Below are positions 29,057 to 36,588 of a DNA stretch of 36,588 nucleotides, in pieces. The DNA lies in IMG/VR virus record IMGVR_UViG_3300030101_002124, positions 1 to 36,588 of that record; one strand, written 5' to 3'. The notes beneath the pieces were generated by a model. That model did no database searches and was not told the DNA's origin. It saw only the letters and a list, made by a program, of their open reading frames with translations. The position numbers and the translations under genes were made by a program. Source of the DNA: a virus. Position 1 is the first letter of the stretch, and every line of letters begins with the position of its first letter.

Positions 29057-29503
29057 TTATTTATACCTCCAAATGTTTCCCATATGTTTAAATCCTAACC
29101 TCTCATACAACGCTGGTTTATCTCTACCAGAACTTACTGGTAGTAGAATTGTTAAGTCTTTGTTTTTTGCGTATTCTTTCATCTTTTTTAATAAACCTCT
29201 TACTATTTTAAATGTTCTATATTTAGGTAAAATATATAACCAAGTCTCTGCTAAAAATTTTTCTTTACTAAACCACCACTCTGTTTCCATGGCACCCACG
29301 CTGCCAACTAAAACACCATCTAAATAAGCGTTGCTTATAAAACCGTTGTCAAAGTGTTCTTGTATGGTGATTGCCACCTTACCAATGTCAGCCTCTGGAT
29401 AGACATCCGAGAACTCTTCTCTAAACATTAGCAAGAGTTTTAGTGTTTCTTTTAATTCGTCTATATTTGGTTTCTTAACTTGGAACATTTTGTTCTGCAG
29501 CAT
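29057..29503 (-). CDS. GNAT-family acetyltransferase
   Basis: N-acetyltransferase fold: VAITIQEHFDNGFISNAYLD, GVLVGSVGAMETEWWF, then AETWLYILPKYRTFKIVRGL (motif A region) and PALYERLGFKHMGNIWR (motif B, the usual ending). Substrate unknown. In this structural operon it may modify a virion or host protein. The ATG at 29503 gives a 29-base overlap with the gene before; a second ATG at 29488 is equally possible. Confidence 0.85.
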   Translation of the reverse strand: MLQNKMFQVKKPNIDELKETLKLLLMFREEFSDVYPEADIGKVAITIQEHFDNGFISNAYLDGVLVGSVGAMETEWWFSKEKFLAETWLYILPKYRTFKIVRGLLKKMKEYAKNKDLTILLPVSSGRDKPALYERLGFKHMGNIWRYK

Positions 29504-30128
29504 CCATCATGTTATATAATTTTTTTGCACCTGCAGCTCTACTTCCACCACCAAAACCCCTTACAGCCCTAGCTGTCATGACAAACTCTCCATCGCTTAA
29601 CATTGCTGGTATGTCATCTGATTTTTCTGTGCCTGGACCTAGACTCATTCCTCCTTTTTGCCTTAAATCCAATATGCCACCATCTTTCTTAGGAACTAAT
29701 TGACTTTGTACTTGCATATCTTCGAAGCCCTCATAGTTTGTTGGTGCCATAGATAATTGTTTTAATATTAAATCTTGTAGTCTAGCGTCACTCTCGTCTG
29801 GATACATCTCTTTCATTTTTCTCATGTACTCATCCATTTGTAATCTAGATATAGTTGGAATAGCCGCATTAGCTGCTGCTGCCACTGGCACTGCCGCTTT
29901 GCCTAGCACCCCCCCTAATTTACCACCTAAAAATTTACCACCAACTCCAGCGGATAAACCAGTAGCCAATGCCTCACCTGGTTTTGCTCCAGTTAACAAG
30001 CTACCAATACCACCTCCTAATGCAGAAGCTAGGAAGGGTGAACCTGGTGCTATTATACTACCGATGCCCGCTCCTAAAATAGGTGCAGCCAGTTTGGCAA
30101 TGTTTTTTAATGATTTAAATATACTCAC
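29475..30128 (-). CDS. Gly/Ala-rich virion protein with DGEFVMTA end, 217 residues
   Basis: Residues 10-90 are hydrophobic and Gly/Ala-rich (LAAPILGAGIGSIIAPGSPF), able to insert in membranes. The C-terminus has SLGPGTEKSDDIPAMLSDGE followed by FVMTARAVRGFGG and AAGAKKLYNMM, a conserved ending found on several internal virion proteins of marine phages. Probably takes part in DNA delivery; inference. Confidence 0.65.
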   Translation of the reverse strand: MSIFKSLKNIAKLAAPILGAGIGSIIAPGSPFLASALGGGIGSLLTGAKPGEALATGLSAGVGGKFLGGKLGGVLGKAAVPVAAAANAAIPTISRLQMDEYMRKMKEMYPDESDARLQDLILKQLSMAPTNYEGFEDMQVQSQLVPKKDGGILDLRQKGGMSLGPGTEKSDDIPAMLSDGEFVMTARAVRGFGGGSRAAGAKKLYNMMDAAEQNVPS

Positions 30129-30496
30129 TATGTCATCTCCAATATGGAAGCCACAACTTCTATGTCACTTCCTGTTGTTGTTGCTTTTAAAATCTCTGAT
30201 GATTTTAAAATTAATGGTGTAGGCGAACTTACAGAAGAGTCTGCAGAATTTTGGTCTAAATTACCAGACGCTAATATTTCTTGCGATGACTTCTTTTGTA
30301 TTGTTCTGTTCATTTCTATCTGAAAATCTACAGAGCTAGAATCAGTAATAAAAAATGACACTGTTCTGTCTGTGGACTCATCTTTGTTAGTTACTCTTAT
30401 AGATTTAATAATAGATATACCAGCTGTTGGAGCTGTGTATATACTCTGTGTACCTCTTAATTTAACTTTTGAATTTGTGTATGTATTAGTTGACAT
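30128..30496 (-). CDS. Small beta-rich structural protein, 122 residues
   Basis: Strand-rich, no charge clusters: IYTAPTAGISIIKSIRVTNK, TVSFFITDSSSVDFQIEMNR, LKATTTGSDIEVVASILEM. The pattern of an N-terminal trimer-like strand and a final IEVVASILE is typical of small head or tail decoration proteins. One-base overlaps at both ends with adjacent structural genes. Confidence 0.65.
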   Translation of the reverse strand: MSTNTYTNSKVKLRGTQSIYTAPTAGISIIKSIRVTNKDESTDRTVSFFITDSSSVDFQIEMNRTIQKKSSQEILASGNLDQNSADSSVSSPTPLILKSSEILKATTTGSDIEVVASILEMT

Positions 30497-30672
30497 TAAT
30501 CGCCACCCATAAAAAACATAAATCTTTCCATTACAACTTTGTTTTCTTCTGCTGTGTAACTAGTATTTAGTGTTAAAACTATAGTTTCAATTGCTCTAAC
30601 TAATTCGTTTTGTTGTTGCACATTATATTCTTGTGAGGGAGAAGGCAGTCTTACGTTTGTAATTTTACTCAT
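30496..30672 (-). CDS. Small structural-operon protein, 58 residues
   Basis: MSKITNVRLPSPSQEYNVQQ, then ELVRAIETIVLTLNTSYT and a final RFMFFMGGD. I recall a family with this RLPxPS...LVR..E....LN pattern beside tail genes in marine phages; function unknown, perhaps a tail assembly partner. TAATG and ATGA junctions on its two sides. Confidence 0.7.
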   Translation of the reverse strand: MSKITNVRLPSPSQEYNVQQQNELVRAIETIVLTLNTSYTAEENKVVMERFMFFMGGD

Positions 30673-32504
30673 CTTTTACCATCCGCTTGTACTTCATATC
30701 TCACTGTACCTAATCTCCAATCTTCATCTAGTGCATCGTTTGTCACATTATTAAAACCATTACTCTCTAATCTTACAGCTACCTGTCTACCTCTTGTTCT
30801 AGTATTTATTTTTGTGCTGGTTGGTGAGTAGAAAAAAGGACCCTTTACAGTCTGGGTTTCAGACGGAAAGTATCTAGATTTTAGACTTACATTAACATTA
30901 CCTACTTGGTCTTTAAAATCTGGTATCACTTTATTTATAAACATAATATCCTCACCATCGCCAATGTCAAAGTCTCCACTCTCTATAAATGATGTCATTG
31001 TAGCACCGTCATCATTTTTACCACTTTCGTGAATAAATAGTGTGGTATTGGCAGAACCATCATACTTTGTTGCATATGGTAGTGGGTATGTGCCTGAGTC
31101 TATCCATGTGCTTCTATCTAAACTACCTGTGTACCACAAACCCTCTTGATAATTGTATATAACATATCTGTCTATTTGATTAGATTCTTTAGAACAATAG
31201 AACCACCACACTTCACCATACGCTGAGTTAGACCCAGTCCATACTTGTTCGTATTGTGTTGTATCTATATTGTCAAAAACAAAGTCCTCTACAGAACATG
31301 GTAATTTTCTTACAGTTCCGTCAAAAACAAAAAATGCATCAGAACTCATCCAGTATGCTACACCACCTACATCAATCATGCAGTGTGGACTTATTGCACC
31401 ACAGTTTGAACCGAGTTGCTGGAAACCAAAGACAAATGGTGCACCGATAAATGACATACCATGTGCTGCTGTATCTGTAAGAATTAATATTTGTCCTCTA
31501 GTTCTTACTGCTGTAACTATTTCACTACCACCCACTATTCTCTGTGAACCAGATGAGTTTGTTGCTGTTGGTGTCCAATCTGTTTCATCATCTTGTGAAG
31601 ACCATCTAATAAACATAGGGTCTTGTGTGGCTGAGTTACCTATTGTTTCTTCAGTTCCTAAACAGATAACGTGTCTGTCTGGATTAGAAACAATCATAAA
31701 TTTTGTTTTTGTTGGTGCATTTGATACTGCACTGGCTACGTTTGATGCGGTTGCTATACCACCAGAGGTGTCCCATATAAATAACCCACCATCAACATCT
31801 AGTGCTAGTATGTCCTCTCCCCAATTGTCTAACGCCCACGAGCGAAGTGATATGGTAACAGATGCAGATGTGTTTGGACTATCCCAAGACTGACCAGAGT
31901 TCCAAGTTCCTGTACCCCATCCATAACCAGATAAAGCTCTATCCCTGCCAGCTGTAATTTCATACTGTGCTGTGCAGTTTCCCGTAGTGGAAACAGATGA
32001 TGAAGCGTTTGTTCCAACATCTATAGTATAAGTGTTTAGTGTTGGCACTGATATAATCTCGTACTCACCATCTACTGTGGATGCAGCTATACCACCAATT
32101 GTTGCACTAGTGCTAGATATAGTAACATAATCACCCTCACTGGCTCCATGAGATGCATGGGTTACAGTTATTATTGATGAGCCACTAGATGTGGTAAAAC
32201 AACTTGTAATATCTGCTTGTAATCTTGTGGGTGTTGCATCAAAAAAATCACCCTCATTGTAAACATATAATTTTTTGTGTGTGCCAAACATATCATAGGC
32301 AGTTCCATCTAAAGAGTTCCAAGCTAGCTGTGCTCTTGCTACACCTATAAAAGTGGTGGTGGATACTTTTTCCCAACCACCTATTTTTTCTGGATATCCA
32401 TATCTAAACCTAACTTTATCACCATCTATCCACTTACCCTTAGATGTAATCTCAGTATTTTGTTTATCAAACCCAGGTGCAAACTGTACTTTTTGGTACG
32501 GCAT
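30669..32504 (-). CDS. Large beta-propeller-like tail structural protein, 611 residues
   Basis: Starts with VQFAPGFDKQNTEITSKGKW and GDKVRFRYGYPEKIGGWEK, then repeating Trp/Gly/Asp strands (YGWGTGTWNSGQSW; IRWSSQDDETDWTP; MIDVGGVAYWMSSDAF). An inserted domain at about 105-175 (ITVTHASHGASEGDYVTISS) looks like an Ig or bacteriophage insertion domain. The whole resembles the tail nozzle or stabilisation proteins of short-tailed phages (P22 gp10-like), which would make this a podovirus; that is likely, not certain. Confidence 0.65.
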   Translation of the reverse strand: MPYQKVQFAPGFDKQNTEITSKGKWIDGDKVRFRYGYPEKIGGWEKVSTTTFIGVARAQLAWNSLDGTAYDMFGTHKKLYVYNEGDFFDATPTRLQADITSCFTTSSGSSIITVTHASHGASEGDYVTISSTSATIGGIAASTVDGEYEIISVPTLNTYTIDVGTNASSSVSTTGNCTAQYEITAGRDRALSGYGWGTGTWNSGQSWDSPNTSASVTISLRSWALDNWGEDILALDVDGGLFIWDTSGGIATASNVASAVSNAPTKTKFMIVSNPDRHVICLGTEETIGNSATQDPMFIRWSSQDDETDWTPTATNSSGSQRIVGGSEIVTAVRTRGQILILTDTAAHGMSFIGAPFVFGFQQLGSNCGAISPHCMIDVGGVAYWMSSDAFFVFDGTVRKLPCSVEDFVFDNIDTTQYEQVWTGSNSAYGEVWWFYCSKESNQIDRYVIYNYQEGLWYTGSLDRSTWIDSGTYPLPYATKYDGSANTTLFIHESGKNDDGATMTSFIESGDFDIGDGEDIMFINKVIPDFKDQVGNVNVSLKSRYFPSETQTVKGPFFYSPTSTKINTRTRGRQVAVRLESNGFNNVTNDALDEDWRLGTVRYEVQADGKR

Positions 32505-33562
32505 TATAATCCTGTTGCTATGAAGAAGTTTACTACTGTGAATGGTTGCATTAACGCATTACTAAAATTACTACCAGAGCCAATATTACTGCCGCTTTGC
32601 ATTGTTTCAAAACCACCTGTTGCACCTAAACTTCTAGAAGATAATCCAGAACCAGAACCAGAACCTATTGGTGCTCTACCTTGTAAATCAGGTAAATTAA
32701 AAGTAGATGAACCATCGCCTGTTCCGTAAGTTGTACCTATTGCAGTAAATAGTGCAGAATATGTAGTACGACTCACTGCTTGTGCATTACACAATAAATA
32801 TCTTTTTGTGGAGCTATCTGATTTAGTTGGCTCTGCTGCAAATCCTGCCATGATAATACCACCAGCAGGAACTGTATCTTTTATATCTTGACCAGAGCCG
32901 CTAAATAAATTACCCGTGATAGTAGTAGATGCTGTAATAGCTCCTGTTACATCTAAAGCAACACTAGGGCTTGAATTTAAAACACCAACTCTATCGTTAC
33001 CGCCATCTACAAATAATGCGTGTGTGTTACCATTAGATTCTACTCTAAAATCTACGTCTGCTGAACTTTCATTAATTGTTACATTACCACCATCTAAATT
33101 TACAGCACCAGCAACATTTAATGTGCCTTTACAAACAAGGTTATTAATTCCTGTAGCAAAAACATCTTTTACAAAAGTGCCGTTACTATACATCAATGCA
33201 TGAGAACCTTGCACTACTGCAGTCCCTGTTCCTGTATTTCCTGTGGTTGCCACTGTTAGTGTTTGACTTCCAGCTGTATTATTAAAAACTATGTAGTTTG
33301 ACTCTACTGTTGGTAATAATACATTTATGTCACCAGATAGTGTGCCAGTAAATTCTAATACTTTTTGTCTAGATTCATCAGCAGTTGCGTTACTATTTGT
33401 TAATGTAACGTCAGATGAACCAGCAACGCTTTTTGATGCATAACCGTTTATTGATTCATCTATTAAATCAAAGTTAACATTAGTTTTGTCACCCCAAGTG
33501 TTAGCGTTTTCACCAGTGGCTTGTTTTTCTAATCTTAACCTAGTTGTAAATGTTGAAGCCAT
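32504..33562 (-). CDS. Tail fibre protein with phage tail collar domain
   Basis: N-terminal attachment region (FTTRLRLEKQATGENANTWG) followed by a beta-helical shaft and, from about residue 225, a tail collar domain: PAGGIIMAGFAAEPTK, YLLCNAQAVSRTTYSALF, IGTTYGTGDGSSTFNLPDLQ, GRAPIGSG. The NLPDLQGRAP(I/V)G motif is diagnostic. The end FTVVNFFIATGL is also typical. Probably contacts the host surface. Confidence 0.85.
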   Translation of the reverse strand: MASTFTTRLRLEKQATGENANTWGDKTNVNFDLIDESINGYASKSVAGSSDVTLTNSNATADESRQKVLEFTGTLSGDINVLLPTVESNYIVFNNTAGSQTLTVATTGNTGTGTAVVQGSHALMYSNGTFVKDVFATGINNLVCKGTLNVAGAVNLDGGNVTINESSADVDFRVESNGNTHALFVDGGNDRVGVLNSSPSVALDVTGAITASTTITGNLFSGSGQDIKDTVPAGGIIMAGFAAEPTKSDSSTKRYLLCNAQAVSRTTYSALFTAIGTTYGTGDGSSTFNLPDLQGRAPIGSGSGSGLSSRSLGATGGFETMQSGSNIGSGSNFSNALMQPFTVVNFFIATGL

Positions 33563-33570
33563 ATTTTCTC

Positions 33571-34053
33571 CTATTTATTTTTAGCCGACATACCACTTAG
33601 TGGATTGTTTAATGCTTTGTTAATTTTTAAATCTAAATTTTCTTCCATAATTTTAAGCTCATCTAAAAGCTCTCTATTATCCTCTTTTTGTCTGTCTTCT
33701 ACGTCATTTACTATTTCTGTAATATGTCTAATATCACCTTCCATTTGACGCAAATCAGCTTTTAAATCATCTTTTAATTCTTTTGCTGTAGATGCAACTA
33801 AATTTACCTCATCTAATATTAAGTCTAATTCATTTCTTACTGCCTCTACCTCTTGGTTTACAAGGTCAATTCTCTTATCAAAACCTGAAAGGTCAGGTTC
33901 GGTGTATAATAAAATTTTTTCTTTCATTGAAAGATAATCTGAATAAAAATTAAAAACCGCCCACGCACCAGAACCTAGTGCACCTAATAAAGTAAGGATG
34001 GCAAACGCCTTCCCTCCAGATACCTTCATTCCGCTATACTCAATACTGGGCAT
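33571..34053 (-). CDS. Membrane-anchored coiled-coil protein, 160 residues
   Basis: One membrane helix at about 14-37 (KAFAILTLLGALGSGAWAVF), then a long coiled coil of about 100 residues rich in Leu/Glu/Asp (VNQEVEAVRNELDLILDEVN; LDEL). It may be a spanin-like or tail-tape fragment, or a host-membrane protein; no family is certain. Overlaps the gene before by 14 bases. Confidence 0.65.
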   Translation of the reverse strand: MPSIEYSGMKVSGGKAFAILTLLGALGSGAWAVFNFYSDYLSMKEKILLYTEPDLSGFDKRIDLVNQEVEAVRNELDLILDEVNLVASTAKELKDDLKADLRQMEGDIRHITEIVNDVEDRQKEDNRELLDELKIMEENLDLKINKALNNPLSGMSAKNK

Positions 34054-35533
34054 TTATCATTTCCTCCATTGTTTGTCCCTGTGCTATATTAAATAACACA
34101 CCATAGTTATCTTCTAATGTTTTGTTTAAATACTCGTTTACATTTGTATCTTGTATCGTTGACTGAGTATCAAAAAAATTTTTTGTATTACCTAATATCT
34201 GCATGACAATTAGTGTTTTCATTTGATTTGACTCATCATATCTGGCTTTATCGTCAATCTTTTTTACTATTTTTGTTGCAGCTTTTTCTTTTGCAGATGG
34301 TTCTTTTACAGGTTTTTCAGGTTTTTCAACTTCTTCCTGTTGTACCTCTTCTTGCTCTGTACTATCTTCTGGCTCCACAGCGGATTCCTCAGTAGTTTCG
34401 CTATCGGGTTCGGTTGTTTCTTCTGTTGGTTGTTCATCTACAGACTCTTCTACTTTAGCGACTTCTATAGTTTCCTCTACCTCTGGTTCAGGTAAATCTA
34501 ACTCCATTTCCATTTCTAGTTCTAATTCTATTTCCATTTCTGCTTGAACTTCAACAGAAGCTATCTCAGTTTGTGGTAAATCTATTTCAAACTCTTGTAT
34601 TTCTAACTCAACAGTTTCGTAAGTTACTTCTTCTGTTGGTGCTTCTATTTGTGTAAAATCTATATCACCATCATCAAAACTAATATCGTTAAATTCAAAA
34701 ACTTCTTCTGCAAACTCTAACTCTGTAGGGTCAAAAATGTTTAAATAATAAATTTGTTCTACAGTTGTTATCTGCTGTTCTATAATTGTGCTTATTACAT
34801 TGTAAAACACATTAACAGTCACATCATCAAACAGTGGTCCTATGGCAAGATTGATATCTCTGCCACCAATCTCTATTGTTAGTTTATTTAAAATACCACC
34901 GAAATCGAAAGACCCATCGTATGACTGGTAACCTGATGCAACGCCAGTTTCAGACAGGATGTCAGTGCCTGCAAAGACTTGGTTAGAACCGTTAAGTCCT
35001 GTAATGTGCATATATATTCTATCTTGAGCATCCCTCTTGTCGACCTCTATTGAGTATCTTACCTCTCCGCCTTTTTGTATGTTTAAATCTGAGATATCTA
35101 CAGTCTGTATAAAAGTTGTCCCCATGCCAGAGACACCCATAGTAGATGTAGAATTACCACTGCCAGTAATCTGTGCACATTTATCAGAGCCTAATGCGTA
35201 ACAATTATTACCGCTTGGCATATTAGCAGGTCCTTGACCTCCCCAATCTGTATCCATGTCACCTTCTTTAGATGTAGATACATAACCACTACCACCATCT
35301 AGTATATCACCAGAGTCTTCGTTTGTTACAGTTTGTGTGGTTGTTGTAGTTGTAGTCGTAGTTGTAGTTACTATTTCTGTGCCTAAATCCTCTTCAGTTA
35401 TTTCTATTTGCACATCCTCTGTAATATTTACTCCTGGCTCACAAAGACCCTCAGTATTTGGTAAACATATATCAGCTTTAGAGTAAGAGTAGCATAGAAA
35501 GAGCCATAAGACCAAAATTCTTAAGAGCATCAT
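34040..35533 (-). CDS. Secreted low-complexity protein with poly-Thr and poly-Glu tracts, 497 residues
   Basis: Signal peptide at residues 1-20 (LRILVLWLFLCYSYS). A run of 12 threonines near 56-68, a beta-rich domain (130-250) with RYSIEVDKRDAQDRIYMHI, then an acidic low-complexity tail (ELELEMEMELDLPEPEVEET; EEVQQEEVEKPEKPVKEPS), and a helical C-terminal domain (DARYDESNQMKTLIVMQIL). The C-terminal part resembles marine phage proteins I recall; function unknown. Export suggests action at the cell surface or in the periplasm. Confidence 0.7.
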   Translation of the reverse strand: MMLLRILVLWLFLCYSYSKADICLPNTEGLCEPGVNITEDVQIEITEEDLGTEIVTTTTTTTTTTTQTVTNEDSGDILDGGSGYVSTSKEGDMDTDWGGQGPANMPSGNNCYALGSDKCAQITGSGNSTSTMGVSGMGTTFIQTVDISDLNIQKGGEVRYSIEVDKRDAQDRIYMHITGLNGSNQVFAGTDILSETGVASGYQSYDGSFDFGGILNKLTIEIGGRDINLAIGPLFDDVTVNVFYNVISTIIEQQITTVEQIYYLNIFDPTELEFAEEVFEFNDISFDDGDIDFTQIEAPTEEVTYETVELEIQEFEIDLPQTEIASVEVQAEMEIELELEMEMELDLPEPEVEETIEVAKVEESVDEQPTEETTEPDSETTEESAVEPEDSTEQEEVQQEEVEKPEKPVKEPSAKEKAATKIVKKIDDKARYDESNQMKTLIVMQILGNTKNFFDTQSTIQDTNVNEYLNKTLEDNYGVLFNIAQGQTMEEMINAQY

Positions 35534-36032
35534 TATCTCCTGTAGGTTTTTCTTCTGTTTGTGCTTTTATGTATTCTGGTTTGTATTTACTTCCGTCTGG
35601 GATTTCAGAGGGATTGTTAGCCCAGTATGTTTGTGCGTCTGCACCTATTCCGCCTCTTGTAGGGCACGGAGTTTGAGAATCCATCATTGCATCAAAAACT
35701 CTAGGGTCTTGGCATAAAACAGACACCGCAGCAACTTTCATTCCATAAGCATATAAACTTCTAGAAAGTTTTAATTTTTGACATAGTTCATCATCAATGA
35801 CAATACCACTAGCTAGTCCAACAATATTATTTTGCACACTAGCTCCAACTCCCACTTTACATATATCGCTGTTAGAATTTATTATAGAAGGTGCATTTGC
35901 CGTAGGAGGGGTCGAGTTTGTCACCACCGTGCTAGACACGGTATTCGTTTCAGCAAAAGTATAGTTGATAGAAAATCCCATAAGCATAAAACTTATCAAC
36001 AGACATAATGCAAAAAAATTATTTTTTCTCAT
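35478..36032 (-). CDS. Secreted conserved phage protein, 184 residues
   Basis: Signal peptide (FFALCLLISFMLMGFSINYT) with AETN after the cleavage site, then a Ser/Thr-rich linker. The conserved domain has VGVGASVQNNIVGLASGIVI, YGMKVAAVSVLCQDPRVFDA and QTPCPTRGGIG, with four cysteines likely to form disulphides outside the cytoplasm. A C-terminal hydrophobic stretch (LMALSMLLLL) could anchor it. Role in superinfection exclusion or lysis is possible but not shown. Confidence 0.7.
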   Translation of the reverse strand: MRKNNFFALCLLISFMLMGFSINYTFAETNTVSSTVVTNSTPPTANAPSIINSNSDICKVGVGASVQNNIVGLASGIVIDDELCQKLKLSRSLYAYGMKVAAVSVLCQDPRVFDAMMDSQTPCPTRGGIGADAQTYWANNPSEIPDGSKYKPEYIKAQTEEKPTGDNDALKNFGLMALSMLLLL

Positions 36033-36430
36033 TGAAACACACCTCTATCTGGTCTGTAGTATGTATTTGGGTCAATTTCTTGTGGTAATAAAACATCGGT
36101 TCCCCAGCTAGTTACACAATAAACTAGGTATTTAGGGTGATATTCTAACACCGTATATGTTCTAGTATTAATATTTAAATAGTAAGCAGAAACTAGCATC
36201 TCTGGATTTTCTCTGTAAGTATTGTTTGGTCCTTTTACCTTTGTAAATTGAACCGCACTCCACATAAGTTTTTCGCCTTTTTCTTCTATTAAGTTAAATG
36301 TTTCCTCATGACTAGCACACATTACAGGTTTTTCATTCCAATCAGCTGACCAAGAATTTTGTGCAAAAATAATCATAAATAATAAACTCAAAAAAGCACA
36401 TATTAAGAATATTACCCAATCTTGTTTCAT
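36029..36430 (-). CDS. Signal-anchored small protein, 133 residues
   Basis: A membrane or signal segment at 5-24 (WVIFLICAFLSLLFMIIFA), followed by a small domain starting WNEKPVMCASHEETFNLIEE, with KGEKLMWSAVQFTKVKGPNN and a beta-rich end (YYLNINTRTYTVLEYHPKYL). Two cysteines could pair. The same start (PVMC...) is familiar from marine phages beside the 184-residue family; function unknown. ATGA junction with that gene. Confidence 0.7.
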   Translation of the reverse strand: MKQDWVIFLICAFLSLLFMIIFAQNSWSADWNEKPVMCASHEETFNLIEEKGEKLMWSAVQFTKVKGPNNTYRENPEMLVSAYYLNINTRTYTVLEYHPKYLVYCVTSWGTDVLLPQEIDPNTYYRPDRGVFQ

Positions 36431-36588
36431 CTACCTTGCCGTTACTGGCACTCCTTTACTACTTACAAATGGATGTTCTGCAAATGCTATGTATATGAAT
36501 GTGCCACCAGATGCATTAGCCTCTGCACCTGTATTTCTTTGCTTAAATCCATTACTTAAAAAATCTAAAGCATCACTAGCACCTTCAG
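36431..36588 (-). CDS. C-terminus of a tail or receptor-binding protein (partial)
   Basis: Runs in from the right edge and stops at 36431, 51 residues visible: ALDFLSNGFKQRNTGAEANA, then SGGTFIYIAFAEHPFVSSKG and VPVTAR. This ending, GGT(F/Y)IYxAFAExPF, is a frequent end of tail fibre-like proteins in marine phages. The N-terminal part lies outside the window. Confidence 0.7.
   Translation of the reverse strand, partial: EGASDALDFLSNGFKQRNTGAEANASGGTFIYIAFAEHPFVSSKGVPVTAR

Noticed and set aside
1-36588. CRISPR array, tRNA genes, insertion sequences, integrase
   Set aside because: No regularly spaced repeats, cloverleaf, transposase or recombinase motif was found on either strand.

Overview
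The window is a piece of an AT-rich tailed-phage genome (Caudoviricetes), most likely from an uncultured marine phage. It carries a terminase large subunit, holin-like protein, tail-collar fibre protein, ERF/exonuclease recombination genes and many tiny tightly overlapping genes. Several small late proteins and the C-terminus of the tail protein at the right edge look like families I know from marine metagenomic phages. A marine alphaproteobacterial host such as SAR11 or a relative is an inference from base composition and family resemblance. No integrase, DNA polymerase, portal or capsid gene is present; the last two probably lie outside the window, between the two edges of a circular or circularly permuted map.

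Layout. 1-894 (minus): the N-terminal part of TerL, preceded by a small conserved gene. 895-1495: a G-rich, repeat-bearing control region. 1496-13959: the early region, mostly plus strand and made of small genes with good Shine-Dalgarno sites. It is interrupted by two minus-strand islands: 1721-2656 (zinc ribbon, Cys-rich peptide, TerS-like HTH protein) and 7838-10264 (unknown, AT-hook protein, DUF1376 replication-type protein, LexA-like HTH, small basic protein). The right part of the early region (10377-13959) is a recombination module: a PD-(D/E)XK exonuclease, an ERF annealing protein, a small protein with an SSB-like acidic tip, an HNH protein, a second nuclease-like protein and an Xis-like HTH. 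14074-36588 (minus): one unbroken late operon of about 22.5 kb. It starts at the right edge in a tail protein, then encodes secreted or membrane proteins, fibre, beta-rich tail protein, virion-internal proteins, a giant 2273-residue polyvalent protein, a phosphoesterase, a holin and a run of very small, very basic proteins.

The most unusual content is RNA. At 8283-8593, between a leftward and a rightward-ending gene, lies a free-standing roughly 310-nt transcription unit with promoter-like boxes and a perfect UUCG terminator. A long closing helix there encloses five hairpins; I do not recognise the family. In the early operon, three hairpins at 3159, 3942 and 5329 share the same 8 bp / 3x3 internal loop / 8 bp plan with compensatory base changes, so they look like one RNA element used three times. 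The leader at 2932-3113 is also densely folded. Two Cys-rich micro-proteins (49 and 33 residues) and a set of poly-lysine micro-proteins are further uncommon features.
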